A program made the position numbers and the translations under genes. From contig NZ_CP007542.1 of assembly GCF_000478825.2 (NCBI RefSeq), positions 2,108,001 through 2,172,000 on the forward strand: a DNA stretch of 64,000 nucleotides, given 5' to 3'. Below are positions 8,324-17,345 of this stretch, in pieces. Each line of letters begins with the position of its first letter. Position 1 is the first letter of the stretch. The notes below the pieces were generated by a model, which did not search any database, was not told the DNA's origin, and saw only the letters and a program-made list of their open reading frames with translations. Source of the DNA: Synechocystis sp. PCC 6714. Lineage in GTDB: Bacteria; Cyanobacteriota; Cyanobacteriia; Cyanobacteriales; Microcystaceae.

Positions 8324-9463
8324 ATGTCGCCATATTCGTGGTTTCAATGCCATAACAAAAAATGGAGATGGAAAATTTTTCTTGCTTTTCTAATTAGTTT
8401 TGTGCTTGTGCTGGGATGTCAATCTCCCCCTCCCCTATCCCCGAATTTAACTACATCTGCAGTTACCCAAGCAATGCATAGAGTAGCCGATTGGCAATTG
8501 AAGCATCCTTCCAAACACCCCCCAACTCATTGGACTCAGGCGACTTATTACACGGGGATGATGGCATTAGCGTCAGTATCTGATGATCAGCGCTATCTAA
8601 AAGCCATGCGAAAAATGGCCAGTAAAAATGCTTATCAACCTGGTTCTAATCGTTTATTTGCGGACGATCAAGCTGTGATCCAAACCTATGCCCAACTATA
8701 TTCCATTGATCGTAAACCAGAAATTTTAGATCCGAGCATAGAACTATTTGATTGGATGTTAACGTTGCCTTTTGATGAATCATTAACCTGGAATAACAAT
8801 ATTCATAATCGGGAGTGGGCCTGGTGTGATGCTCTTTTCATGGCTCCTCCTGCTTTAGCTTTAGTTAGCCAAGCTACTGCGAATGAAAATTACCTGCGCT
8901 TAATGGATCGTTTGTGGTGGAAGACTACTGACTACCTTTATGATCCCCAGGAGAACCTTTATTCTCGAGATAGTCGATTTTTTGAGCAACGTGAACCCAA
9001 TGGGAAAAAAGTTTTCTGGAGCCGTGGTAATGGTTGGGTTTTAGCGGGTTTAGTACGAGTGTTGCAGGCTATGCCTCCAGATTTTCCTTCCCGTCCTCGT
9101 TATGAAAACCTTTACAAAGAAATGGCGAAAAAAATAGCAACCTTACAGAGCGAAGACGGTTACTGGCGCTCCAGTTTACTAGATCCTAAACATCTACCCA
9201 ATCCAGAAACCAGCGGTACTGCCTTTTTTGTTTATGCTTTAACTTGGGGAATCAATCATGATTACCTACCCAAAGAACAGTACCAAGATAGTGTTGAACT
9301 TGGTTGGAATGCCTTAATTCAAGCAATTCATCCCAATGGCAAGTTGGGCTATGTTCAAACCATGTCAGTCAAGCCTGGAGCTACTAGCTATGAAACCACC
9401 GAAGTTTATGGAGTCGGGGGGTTTTTGTTGGCCGGTAGTCAACTGCTCCAAATGATCAGATAA
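8324..9463 (+). CDS. GH88/GH105-type unsaturated glycuronyl hydrolase, lipoprotein
   Basis: 379 residues. A basic N-terminus and hydrophobic stretch end in a lipobox, LVLGC, with Cys at residue 32, so it should be a lipid-anchored periplasmic protein. The body is an (alpha/alpha)6-barrel enzyme of the GH88/105 type. ADDQ (113-116) and WCDALFM (167-173) supply the two usual catalytic Asp, and WSRGNGW (232-238) is the hallmark family motif. Family members hydrate and cleave unsaturated uronic-acid sugars left by polysaccharide lyases. It sits next to a beta-helix protein and inside a polysaccharide biosynthesis locus, so trimming or turnover of the locus's own polymer is the likely role (inference). 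Confidence 0.83.
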   Translation: MSPYSWFQCHNKKWRWKIFLAFLISFVLVLGCQSPPPLSPNLTTSAVTQAMHRVADWQLKHPSKHPPTHWTQATYYTGMMALASVSDDQRYLKAMRKMASKNAYQPGSNRLFADDQAVIQTYAQLYSIDRKPEILDPSIELFDWMLTLPFDESLTWNNNIHNREWAWCDALFMAPPALALVSQATANENYLRLMDRLWWKTTDYLYDPQENLYSRDSRFFEQREPNGKKVFWSRGNGWVLAGLVRVLQAMPPDFPSRPRYENLYKEMAKKIATLQSEDGYWRSSLLDPKHLPNPETSGTAFFVYALTWGINHDYLPKEQYQDSVELGWNALIQAIHPNGKLGYVQTMSVKPGATSYETTEVYGVGGFLLAGSQLLQMIR

Positions 9464-9566
9464 CACTAGTCGATAATTTGGGGGGCTCAAGGATTATAAC
9501 TCACCGACAAAAATGGTTGAAAACAACCTTTAATTTCATTTGGAGCAATGACTTATTGGACCTTCA

Positions 9567-11162
9567 ATGACACCAAGTTTTTGGTTTCGTGACACCCTGA
9601 TAATTCTTGGTGTCATCCTAGCGGGAATTAACCTTTGGCAACCGACCTTACCCTGGTTACGACAAGGCAAAATTTACGTATCCCCCCAAGGGAAAGACTG
9701 GTATTTAGGTGGTAGTTCCCAAACCGCAGTGAGAACCATCCAACGGGCCGCCAACCTGACCGCTCCAGGGGAAGAAATTATTATTTTGCCGGGTATTTAT
9801 CGGGAAGAGTTGCGTATCCGCAGAGGTGGTCGGCCCAATCGCCCCATAACCTTTCGGGCCGAGCAACCCGGCACCGTTACCATCACCAACCAAGCCCCCA
9901 CAGAAGTAACAGCAAGCTTAGTCTGGCAAGCTGAGGGAGGAGGTATTTATTCAGCGGCAACCCTCTGGCCCATCTACTTTGCCCTCTATGGGAACAGAAT
10001 TTTGTACCATGTCCGCTGGGGAGGGCTGGAACGCCTGCAAACATTAACGGCCCAGCCTAACGCCTACGGAGCTTTTACCTTTGACCCCAACGGCAACCGC
10101 TTGTATCTGTTTTTACCCAATGGAGAAAACCCGGATAACAATAAATTAGCAATTCACCGTCGGATCCCTTCCCCCCGAGAATGGGGTAACAGCCGAGTGG
10201 CCAACATTTGGCTGGAAGCAAAACATCTCGTCTTTGACGGCCTAAATTTAGAACTGGGGGTTGGCTCTAGCTTTCTACTCTGGGATAGTGGCCACGTTAC
10301 CATCAAAAATTGCCTACTGACCGGTGCCAGTATTGGCATTAGCGGACAACCCCACCTCCAGGCCCCATCCCATCTGACCGTTGAGCATAATCTGTACCAT
10401 AACTATCCCCAATATAAATGGCTGAGGCAATGGCTTCCTTGGCGAGATGTGTACGCCCACTACTCCACCTCCAGCTTGATTTCCTCCAGTGCGCCCCACC
10501 TAACTGTCCGCCATAACCTTGTTACCCATAGCGGCGATGCTCTGCAAATTTCCCCCCGCTTAAACTACCCCGACCAAAATGGGGCTGATATTTACGGCAA
10601 CCTGCTCATGTACGGCACCGACGACGCCATCGAAATGGACGGCCTCGCCCAGCAGATCCACTTTCACCGGAACCTGGTGTACGACTTTTATCAAAACTTA
10701 GGCACCAGCCCCGTACTAACCGGCCCAGTGTTGGTGGAAAATAACCGCTTTCTCCATCCCGCCGGGGGAGTGAACGGTTCCCAAGTCAAATTGCTCAATC
10801 CTTGGTATAAACCCGGTGCTCCCGATAACCGTAGCCCGATCCAAAATATTCACATTCGCGATAATACCTTTGTGGGCAATTATTTGGCCTATTGGGGGCC
10901 GCCGGTGGAAAACGTAGTGGTGGAGGATAACACCTTCGCCGTGCAGGGCAGTAAAGATCCCCCTTGGCATCCTGGGGTAACAGTCCGTGACAATCGGATG
11001 ATTACGCTACCCCGCAGTGGTCACCCCAACCCCGGCACAGATCCCCAATGGTGGGCTGGTTGGTCCATTCCTCGCCCAGGGCCCCATTGGCTAAATTACG
11101 ATCAGCACCCCGCCACCCAAGAAATTCCCCAAGTTCTTTCCCCGGCACTGTTCAAAGAGTAA
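9567..11162 (+). CDS. Membrane-anchored right-handed beta-helix protein (candidate polysaccharide lyase or epimerase)
   Basis: 531 residues. A hydrophobic segment at about 7-27 serves as an uncleaved signal anchor. The YVSPQGKDW start, followed by AVRTIQRAANL and IIILPGIYREELRI, is the standard opening of secreted parallel beta-helix proteins (DUF1565/NosD-like). Helix rungs with N/H/D ladders (LTVEHNLYHN, LTVRHNLVTH, IHIRDNTFVG, VVVEDNTFAV) continue to about residue 470. This fold serves pectate/alginate lyases and C5-epimerases. An AIEMDG stretch at about 355 could be part of an active site. It follows the GH105-like gene by about 100 bases, so a lyase plus unsaturated-glycuronyl-hydrolase pair is attractive but unproven. 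Confidence 0.78.
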   Translation: MTPSFWFRDTLIILGVILAGINLWQPTLPWLRQGKIYVSPQGKDWYLGGSSQTAVRTIQRAANLTAPGEEIIILPGIYREELRIRRGGRPNRPITFRAEQPGTVTITNQAPTEVTASLVWQAEGGGIYSAATLWPIYFALYGNRILYHVRWGGLERLQTLTAQPNAYGAFTFDPNGNRLYLFLPNGENPDNNKLAIHRRIPSPREWGNSRVANIWLEAKHLVFDGLNLELGVGSSFLLWDSGHVTIKNCLLTGASIGISGQPHLQAPSHLTVEHNLYHNYPQYKWLRQWLPWRDVYAHYSTSSLISSSAPHLTVRHNLVTHSGDALQISPRLNYPDQNGADIYGNLLMYGTDDAIEMDGLAQQIHFHRNLVYDFYQNLGTSPVLTGPVLVENNRFLHPAGGVNGSQVKLLNPWYKPGAPDNRSPIQNIHIRDNTFVGNYLAYWGPPVENVVVEDNTFAVQGSKDPPWHPGVTVRDNRMITLPRSGHPNPGTDPQWWAGWSIPRPGPHWLNYDQHPATQEIPQVLSPALFKE

Positions 11163-11182
11163 ATTCTCTGAGACATTTTCCT

Positions 11183-11689
11183 ATGAGCCAAAAATTTGGT
11201 TTGCCCCGTAGCAGGTTTCTGCACGATCGCCCTTGGTATCCCCTGCTGAGTTGGTTGGTGTTGGTTAGCTTGGGGTCCACATTGGGGGCGGTCGGAGGCT
11301 TAGTGTTGGGTAAAATGCTCCATCGTCTTAGTTACGACTACATTGTTATTCCTTACGAATACCAAGATTGGGGACTGCGTTTTGGACTGTTTGTTGGCAC
11401 CCTATTAGCAGCGGCTCAAACCGTCGGCCGGCGATCGCCGTTAGCCCTTGGGCGCCCCTTACTGGGTTTATTGGCGGTGGCCACCATCACCGGCATCGGC
11501 ATTGGTCTGGGGGCATTTGGGTCCCACATCCTCTATCAAACGGGCCTGTGGCAACCGATGCAATGGCAGTTACCCAATCCTAGTCGTCAGGCTATTTTGG
11601 TGGGGGCGATAATGGGCCGTAATGGGGGTGCAGTGGTGGGCATAACCCTCACTCTGTTGTGGTTACGGTGTTTCCCCAGGCAAATCTAG
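11183..11689 (+). CDS. Hypothetical four-helix membrane protein
   Basis: 168 residues from the ATG at 11183. An ATG at 11048 is also in frame but would overlap the upstream gene by over 100 bases and gives a low-quality Ser/Pro/Arg-rich head, so the later start is preferred. About four hydrophobic segments are visible, Gly/Leu-rich (for example SLGSTLGAVGGLVLG and LLAVATITGIGIGLG), separated by short loops with an RRSPLALGRP turn. The family is unknown to me. It starts about 20 bases after the beta-helix gene and could be co-expressed with it. The stop codon overlaps the first base of a 9-bp tandem repeat array. Confidence 0.66.
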   Translation: MSQKFGLPRSRFLHDRPWYPLLSWLVLVSLGSTLGAVGGLVLGKMLHRLSYDYIVIPYEYQDWGLRFGLFVGTLLAAAQTVGRRSPLALGRPLLGLLAVATITGIGIGLGAFGSHILYQTGLWQPMQWQLPNPSRQAILVGAIMGRNGGAVVGITLTLLWLRCFPRQI

Positions 11690-11760
11690 CCAGAAAAGCC
11701 AGAAAAGCCAGAAAAGCCAGAAAAGCCAGAAAAGCCAGAAAAGCCAGAAAAGCCAGAAAA
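11689..11760 (+). repeat. Tandem array: 8 perfect copies of a 9-bp unit
   Basis: GCCAGAAAA is repeated eight times without a mismatch, starting at the last base of the TAG stop of the membrane-protein gene. The unit is a multiple of three and the array sits between that stop and the Uma2 gene start at 11803. Perfect short arrays of this sort usually change copy number by replication slippage. No hairpin or coding role is evident. Confidence 0.95.
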
Positions 11761-11802
11761 GAATGATAATTGGCATGGCACTCCGTTAATCTACAGTCAA
11801 CC

Positions 11803-12354
11803 ATGGCGTTAACTACTTATAAATGGACCACCGAAAAATATCACCAAGCCATTGACCAAGGACTATGGTCTGATGAACGGGTGGAGCTATTACGGGGAGA
11901 AATTATCGTTATGGCACCGGAACGGGAGCCCCATGCCTACGCCAACACTGAAGTCGCCGACTACTTGCGCCGCCAATTGCAGGGGCAAGCCCAAATTAGG
12001 GACGCCAAACCCATTACCCTGCCCAACTATTCCGAGCCTGAGCCGGACATTGCCGTCGTTCAGCCTCTGGGACCAGCATACCGCCAGCACCATCCTTACC
12101 CCGAAAATATTTACCTGATTATTGAGTTGTCCTACGCCACCCTGAGCAAGGACCTCAACGAAAAAAAATCTATCTATGCAGAAGCGGGCATCCCGGAATA
12201 CTGGGTTGTGGACTTGCAACATAGACAACTATGGGTATTTCGGACTGTGATAAATGGACAATATACCGCTGAAGAGAGATTAACCTCTGGCACCATCACC
12301 CCCATGGCTTTCCCCGCCCACACCCTGGAGGTACAGCAACTCATCGATCCCTAG
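11803..12354 (+). CDS. Uma2-family (DUF820) endonuclease-like protein, intact
   Basis: 183 residues from the ATG at 11803; the upstream TTG at 11770 adds only a poor leader. The protein has all Uma2 landmarks: an N-terminal YHQAIDQGLWSDERVELLRG helix-strand, the EPDIAVV strand with its acidic pair, YLIIELSYATLSKDL, and GIPEYWVVDL with a downstream basic strand. This is a restriction-endonuclease-like PD-(D/E)xK fold whose members are very numerous in cyanobacteria. Their function is mostly unknown and some are linked to mobile DNA. A 9-bp repeat array sits just upstream. Confidence 0.88.
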   Translation: MALTTYKWTTEKYHQAIDQGLWSDERVELLRGEIIVMAPEREPHAYANTEVADYLRRQLQGQAQIRDAKPITLPNYSEPEPDIAVVQPLGPAYRQHHPYPENIYLIIELSYATLSKDLNEKKSIYAEAGIPEYWVVDLQHRQLWVFRTVINGQYTAEERLTSGTITPMAFPAHTLEVQQLIDP

Positions 12355-12465
12355 TTGCCCATTGCCCTCAACTCCCCCGCTGATATAGGCCTGGCACCGA
12401 CTCAGGATAAAGGCACAAAAAATGCCTAGACCTAAGTTTTCCCATTAGGGCAAAGAATCACACCA

Positions 12466-12903
12466 ATGAACCAACCTCTTTACGAACGAGATTTTTATAG
12501 CTGGACCATTGAACAGGCCCAAGCCTTGGCTGACCACAACATCGGGCAATTGGATTGGCAACACTTAGCGGAGGAGTTAGAGGATTTGGGCAACCGCCAT
12601 TATGACCAGTTAAGTTCTCGCCTCAGTATCTTGATCGCCCATCTGCTCAAATGGCAATACCAGAGCGACCAGCAATCCAATTCCTGGAGGGCTACCATTC
12701 GGGAACAGCGTCGCAAAATTGATCGCCTCCTACGCCGTAATCCAGGCCTCAAAAGTCGTTGGCAAGAGGCACTGGCGGACGCATGGCCCGACGCGCTAGA
12801 TTTAGCGATCCGGGAAACTGGCTTGGACGAGGAGTTTTTTCCCCAGCACTTTCCCTTTACTACCCAGCAACTGCAAGATCCTAATTTTTGGCCGCAAAAG
12901 TAA
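12466..12903 (+). CDS. DUF29 family protein
   Basis: 145 residues with the typical DUF29 pattern: an LYERDFYSWTIEQAQAL opening, DWQHLAEELEDLG, a long helix LSILIAHLLKWQYQ, a RKIDRLLRRNPGLK basic helix, and a C-terminal QQLQDPNFWP. The domain is all-helical, common in cyanobacteria and of unknown function. Members are often scattered near mobile elements or toxin-like genes. It ends two bases before the following glycosyltransferase ATG, so they may share a transcript. A second DUF29 gene lies at 18262. Confidence 0.88.
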   Translation: MNQPLYERDFYSWTIEQAQALADHNIGQLDWQHLAEELEDLGNRHYDQLSSRLSILIAHLLKWQYQSDQQSNSWRATIREQRRKIDRLLRRNPGLKSRWQEALADAWPDALDLAIRETGLDEEFFPQHFPFTTQQLQDPNFWPQK

Positions 12904-12905
12904 TT

Positions 12906-13880
12906 ATGCCGACTATCTCCGTGGTGATGAGCGTTTATAACGACGCCCAAAGGGTACAAGCTTCGGTAGCGAGTATTCTCGGGCAAACGTTCACGGATTT
13001 TGAGTTCATTGTCATTAATGATGGTTCCACCGATGGCACGGGGGAAATTTTGGATCTCCTAGCAGCCCAGGATGGCCGCCTGCAGGTCATTCACCAAGAA
13101 AATACAGGATTGACTAAAGCTTTGATCCGGGGTTGTGCCACCGCCAAGGGGGAATTTATTGCCCGCCAGGATGCGGATGATTACTCCTTGCCCGATCGCC
13201 TGGGGCAACAGTTGGCCTTGATAAATAGCAACAGCCGCCTTGGTTTCGTATCCTGTACTACCCAATACATTGGCCCCCAAGGTGAACCCTTATCAATAAT
13301 TAAAAGATCTGAAACGCCCGAGCACGCTACCCAAGAGTTATTGCACCATCGCCAGGGCCCCCCCGCCCATGGCAGTGTACTTTTCCGTAGTTCTGTTTAT
13401 GATGCTGTTAGTGGTTATCGTCCGGAGTTTTATTTTGCCCAGGACTCGGACCTCTGGCTCCGTATGGCCCAAAAAGTGCAGTTTGCCAGTGTGCCAGCCG
13501 TACTGTACGTCCACCGTCGGGAAATGGGTTCCACTTCTGGCCTGAATCGAGTTATTCAAGCCCGTTTTGGGGAATTAGGGCAACTATGCAAAACAGCTCG
13601 TCTCCAGGGAAAATCTGAAGTACCCTACCTGGAAGAAGCCCAACATTTACGGACCCAGATACTAACCCGTCGGGGCCAAAAAGAGACCCCTGATCGCCGG
13701 GCCCTGGCCAGAGCTGCCTACTTTCTAGGTTCCCAACTACTCACCAATGGCGATCGGCGGGCGATCGGCTATCTTTGGCAGACAGTGAGTCTTTGTCCCA
13801 CCCATTGGAGGAGTTGGTGCCGTTTAGCCCAGAGCCTTGTCCAATTTCCCTTTGCTAAAGTCCATTCCCTAACCTATTAA
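12906..13880 (+). CDS. Family 2 glycosyltransferase
   Basis: 324 residues from the ATG at 12906, where the core strand (TISVVMSVYND) begins. An earlier TTG would overlap the DUF29 gene. VINDGSTDGT (about 38-47) and the DADD motif inside RQDADDYSLPDRL (around 91-95) are intact, followed by an AHGSVLFR segment and AQDSDLWLRM, the usual catalytic region. The ~90-residue C-terminal extension is helical and Arg-rich. Composition is typical of the host (HIP1-like GGCGATCGG near 13750). It lies four bases before the next GT4 gene. Confidence 0.88.
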   Translation: MPTISVVMSVYNDAQRVQASVASILGQTFTDFEFIVINDGSTDGTGEILDLLAAQDGRLQVIHQENTGLTKALIRGCATAKGEFIARQDADDYSLPDRLGQQLALINSNSRLGFVSCTTQYIGPQGEPLSIIKRSETPEHATQELLHHRQGPPAHGSVLFRSSVYDAVSGYRPEFYFAQDSDLWLRMAQKVQFASVPAVLYVHRREMGSTSGLNRVIQARFGELGQLCKTARLQGKSEVPYLEEAQHLRTQILTRRGQKETPDRRALARAAYFLGSQLLTNGDRRAIGYLWQTVSLCPTHWRSWCRLAQSLVQFPFAKVHSLTY

Positions 13881-13884
13881 CCCC

Positions 13885-15048
13885 ATGTCCCCCTCCCCGT
13901 TGCGTATTTTGACGGTTGCTGATACCCCCTGTGACCCCAATTCTGGGGCGGCCGGCACAGTCTACTACACCAACCAAGCTCTACGACAATTGGGCCATGA
14001 AGTGGACGAAATTTGGGCTGATGACCTGGGGCCTAGGCGCATTGCCCACGGTAATCTCCATTCCCTATTGGAGCAACCCAGAGCCTATCGTCATGCTGTG
14101 ATGAAAGCCGTCAGCAAAAAAAAGTATGATGTTGTGCAAATGAGTCAGCCCCAGGCTTATTTAGCGGCCAAAGCTTTAAAACAATCTGGCTTCAAAGGTT
14201 TGGTCATTAACCGCAGTCATGGTGTGGAACTTAGGGTTGATGAAGTTTTACCCTATTGGTATAAAAAACTGGGGATAAAAGAATCTCGATTTCCTACATT
14301 TGTTACCGCTACTCTACGTAAACTGCTGCAACGACAATGGCATGAAGTGGTCAAATATTGTGATGGGATTATTGTGGGGTGCCAGTTAGATTGTGACTTC
14401 CTCAATTCTAAGTTTAGTCTTAGCAATTGCCATATTATCAAAATTCACCATGGAGTATCGGATATATTGTTTGAAGTTCCAATAAATAAAGGAAATAAAA
14501 CAACAAGCAGTAAAAATAAAATTCTTCATGTTGGACAGTATGCTTTTTTTAAGGGATCAGAAATTTTAATTGAAATCATCAATAACATACTAAATGAAAA
14601 TAGAGACTTACAATTTACTTGGGTTTGTGCACAGCAAAATCATAATCAAATTAAATCGAAGATCAGTGATTCGCTCTCTGAGCGTGTGCAGCTCCTGGAT
14701 TATCGCCCAATTGAAAAACTGGTGGAGGTGTATGATTCACATGACATATTTCTATTTCCCAGTTTTTACGAAGGGTTTGGAAAAGCTCCCTTTGAAGCTA
14801 TGGCAAGGGGATTATGTGTGGTTGCATCAGATGAAGGGGGCATGCATGATTACATTCAATCTGGTGTGAACGGTTATTTGTGTGAAGTTGGTAATGTGCC
14901 TGAATTTGTCAAAACCTTAAGAAGAATTGTAACCGAAGTAGACAATCAAAATGTGGAAAATAAGGCTATCATTCAATCCAAGTCATTGTCGTGGAAGTTA
15001 TCGGCGATAGAAATGTCTAATTTTTATAAATCCTTGTTTAATTCCTAG
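13885..15048 (+). CDS. Family 4 glycosyltransferase, compositional chimera
   Basis: 387 residues in a GT-B fold. The N-terminal acceptor domain starts with LRILTVADTP and a Gly-rich loop (PNSGAAGTVYY). The C-terminal donor domain contains LHVGQYAFFKG and the GT4 EX7E motif at Glu296 and Glu304 (EGFGKAPFE), followed by CVVASDEGG. The first ~550 bases have host-like composition. From about 14440 the gene becomes AT-rich, with codons like the next two genes. The joint falls between the two GT-B domains, which would let recombination swap the donor half while keeping a fold. Donor sugar unknown. Confidence 0.87.
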   Translation: MSPSPLRILTVADTPCDPNSGAAGTVYYTNQALRQLGHEVDEIWADDLGPRRIAHGNLHSLLEQPRAYRHAVMKAVSKKKYDVVQMSQPQAYLAAKALKQSGFKGLVINRSHGVELRVDEVLPYWYKKLGIKESRFPTFVTATLRKLLQRQWHEVVKYCDGIIVGCQLDCDFLNSKFSLSNCHIIKIHHGVSDILFEVPINKGNKTTSSKNKILHVGQYAFFKGSEILIEIINNILNENRDLQFTWVCAQQNHNQIKSKISDSLSERVQLLDYRPIEKLVEVYDSHDIFLFPSFYEGFGKAPFEAMARGLCVVASDEGGMHDYIQSGVNGYLCEVGNVPEFVKTLRRIVTEVDNQNVENKAIIQSKSLSWKLSAIEMSNFYKSLFNS

Positions 15049-15088
15049 TTACCGCACAGATAACTTCAAAAAAATTGTATAAAGAATA

Positions 15089-16069
15089 ATGCAAATTATA
15101 AAAGCAAATAACTGGTCTGACTCCCCAGAATTCACTCAATTCCCCCTCCTATTCCGTCTCTGGTTATGGTGGTGTTCCAAAGGTAGAAAGCGAAGTAATG
15201 GAGGAACTTTTGGTGGCAATCAACTATTCACAATTGCAAAAAAATATTTCTCAATTTTTCCCTATAAAACCAAAAACTTGATTTCGATTTGGATAGAAAG
15301 GTGGCAATTATACATTGTTTTAAATTTACTTGATTTTCAAGTTTATCAACACACCATTCCGTCTATTTCCAATAATAAAAGCGAATTTCTATTGCAAGAA
15401 ATGTTATTGAAATCAGGAGATGTTTTTCTAGACATAGGTGCCAACTATGGCATGTTCACCCTATTTGCTTCAACACTAGTCGGCGGTGAAGGAAAAGTAA
15501 TCGCCATAGAACCTCAACCCCGTCTTGCTGAAGCGTTAAGGCAAAGTAAAATTCAGAACCAACTCAAACAAATGTCAGTTCTTGAAATTGCGCTGAGTAA
15601 TCAAACTGGACTGGAAGAATTTGCTGTGCCCAGCCGTTCCTCTGGTATTGGTTCTTTGTTCCAAGAACATGCTGGAGGTTCTTCCAAAACCACTAAGATT
15701 AATGTCAATGTTAAAACTTTGGATCAGATCACCGAAGAAATGCAACTCTCAAAAGTCAATCTAATCAAGGTTGATGTTGAGGGAGCTGAACTATTAGTTT
15801 TTCAGGGAGGTCAATTATTTTTGAAAGAACAATTTCCCTTTATTTGGTTTGAAGTAAATCCTGGAGCTCAAAGCATAGCTGGTGTTTCAATATGTGAAAT
15901 ACTAGATTTCTTAAAAAAATTAGGCTATTGTAAATTTTATGAAATATCTAGCTTAGTGCAAGGAAATTTAATAGAACCAAAAGAATTTTCCAAACTCACA
16001 AATTTATTGGCTGTTCATCAAGAACAACTATCTGAGTTTGAGAACCTTACTCCTAATTTTGAATACTAA
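15089..16069 (+). CDS. FkbM-family SAM-dependent methyltransferase
   Basis: 326 residues. The SAM site is DIGANYG (115-121), followed by the acidic IAIEPQP at about 138-144. KVDVEGAELLVFQGG is the FkbM hallmark, near the end of the fold. FkbM-type proteins O-methylate sugars or glycolipids in polysaccharide loci. The ~105-residue N-terminal region, with a Trp-rich LFRLWLWWCSKG patch, is longer than in most members and may contact the membrane. The gene is AT-rich and lies in the second HIP1-free block, between a GT4 and a sulfotransferase gene. Confidence 0.87.
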   Translation: MQIIKANNWSDSPEFTQFPLLFRLWLWWCSKGRKRSNGGTFGGNQLFTIAKKYFSIFPYKTKNLISIWIERWQLYIVLNLLDFQVYQHTIPSISNNKSEFLLQEMLLKSGDVFLDIGANYGMFTLFASTLVGGEGKVIAIEPQPRLAEALRQSKIQNQLKQMSVLEIALSNQTGLEEFAVPSRSSGIGSLFQEHAGGSSKTTKINVNVKTLDQITEEMQLSKVNLIKVDVEGAELLVFQGGQLFLKEQFPFIWFEVNPGAQSIAGVSICEILDFLKKLGYCKFYEISSLVQGNLIEPKEFSKLTNLLAVHQEQLSEFENLTPNFEY

Positions 16070-16325
16070 TTTTAAGTACAGATTTAAAAATCATCAAAAT
16101 AAGCAAGCTATTCTAAAAAAGAAAGTCACTCAAATCTTTAAATGTTAGTTGCTTTTACCGTAATTTCTTGGCAACTTAGCTCCACCAATTCGACTTATAG
16201 TTGATTTAATTAAAAGTAAGACACTGACCAGAGCTAAAAGCGTCTTTGGTAAAGACCTTGGTTGTCTCAATCTTACTTTGATTGACTATAACATATAAAA
16301 CCTTAATATAATTCACTGAAAATTT

Positions 16326-17249
16326 ATGGCTAATCCTATTGTATTAACAATATCCACTGGACGTTGTGGCACGACTTTTTTGTATAAAAGCTTTCAAAAT
16401 ATACCTCAATTAAACGCATATGTGTTTCACGAAAGTCTTCATGCAAATGTAGCAAAACCTGCTATGTATCATAGGTCGTATACATCAAATTTACAAAAAA
16501 CCATGCTTGATAATCTGTCCATCAGTAGACAAGTTGAAAAATGGTTAGAATTAGCGGATGGTCGCCCGGTTATTGAATTTGGTTGGACTACATCTGCTTT
16601 AGTGCCATTACTCCATTCACTTATAGGTAATCAATTAAAAGTTTTAGTGTTACATCGCCACCCTATTGCTGTTGCAGGATCATTAACCAACAAAGGACAC
16701 TATACCAAAAATAAAAACCCCGCTTGGGCAATATCACCGATGCATTCAAGGGTCTTATTCCCGGAATTCAGTGCCCGCTGGCCAACTATGAGCCCCTTCG
16801 AAAAAAGTTTATATCGATGGCTAGAAATAACAGCCTATGGTTTTGAAATAGCTAAACTGTATTCTGACATTGAAATCATGAATATTTCCAGCAATAAACT
16901 TTTCAACGATGAAACCTTACTTTCTCACATTGCTGATTTTTGTCGAATAGCCAAACCAAATTTGGTTGCTCCATCCACTTATAAAAATAAAACTAGTGGC
17001 CATGACCGTGAAATTCGTCCCGTTGGCGAGGAATGGCAAAATTATCATCGGCATCCTGAGTTCTTAGACTTTGCTACTAAAATAGGCTATGACATGTCGA
17101 TGAATAAAGTAAAAGAGATAGTATCGAGTTATCAAATGCCAGACGAATTTTTTCCAACTTTCAGAAAATATACCAAATACTGGCAGATTCGTTTCTACCT
17201 AGGTTCTTTGATAAAAGATCTAACAAAGAAAAATATTTGGTTAGACTAG
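16326..17249 (+). CDS. Sulfotransferase family protein
   Basis: 307 residues. The PAPS 5'-phosphosulfate loop is STGRCGTTF at residues 10-18. A second strand with VLVLHRHPIAVAGSL (around 109-123) supplies the Arg/Ser pair that binds the 3'-phosphate. The length is normal, so unlike the fragment at 1928 this one should be active, transferring sulfate from PAPS to a sugar hydroxyl. It suggests that the polymer or glycolipid made here is sulfated. It is AT-rich, preceded by a 256-bp gap that contains a small GTCTTT/AAAGAC hairpin (16242-16256) and no recognisable gene. Confidence 0.85.
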   Translation: MANPIVLTISTGRCGTTFLYKSFQNIPQLNAYVFHESLHANVAKPAMYHRSYTSNLQKTMLDNLSISRQVEKWLELADGRPVIEFGWTTSALVPLLHSLIGNQLKVLVLHRHPIAVAGSLTNKGHYTKNKNPAWAISPMHSRVLFPEFSARWPTMSPFEKSLYRWLEITAYGFEIAKLYSDIEIMNISSNKLFNDETLLSHIADFCRIAKPNLVAPSTYKNKTSGHDREIRPVGEEWQNYHRHPEFLDFATKIGYDMSMNKVKEIVSSYQMPDEFFPTFRKYTKYWQIRFYLGSLIKDLTKKNIWLD

Positions 17250-17345
17250 ACGTTGAATTGTTCGCCATCAAGGTGCAATGGCATGACTGTGACAAGAGAC
17301 CAAACAGTTATCTATTCCGACATTGATGGTCAATCCACGAGCATA

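Noticed and set aside
16242-16256. GTCTTT-GGT-AAAGAC hairpin upstream of the sulfotransferase
   Set aside because: The stem is only six base pairs, has no T-run and is far from both genes, so calling it a terminator or riboswitch is not justified.
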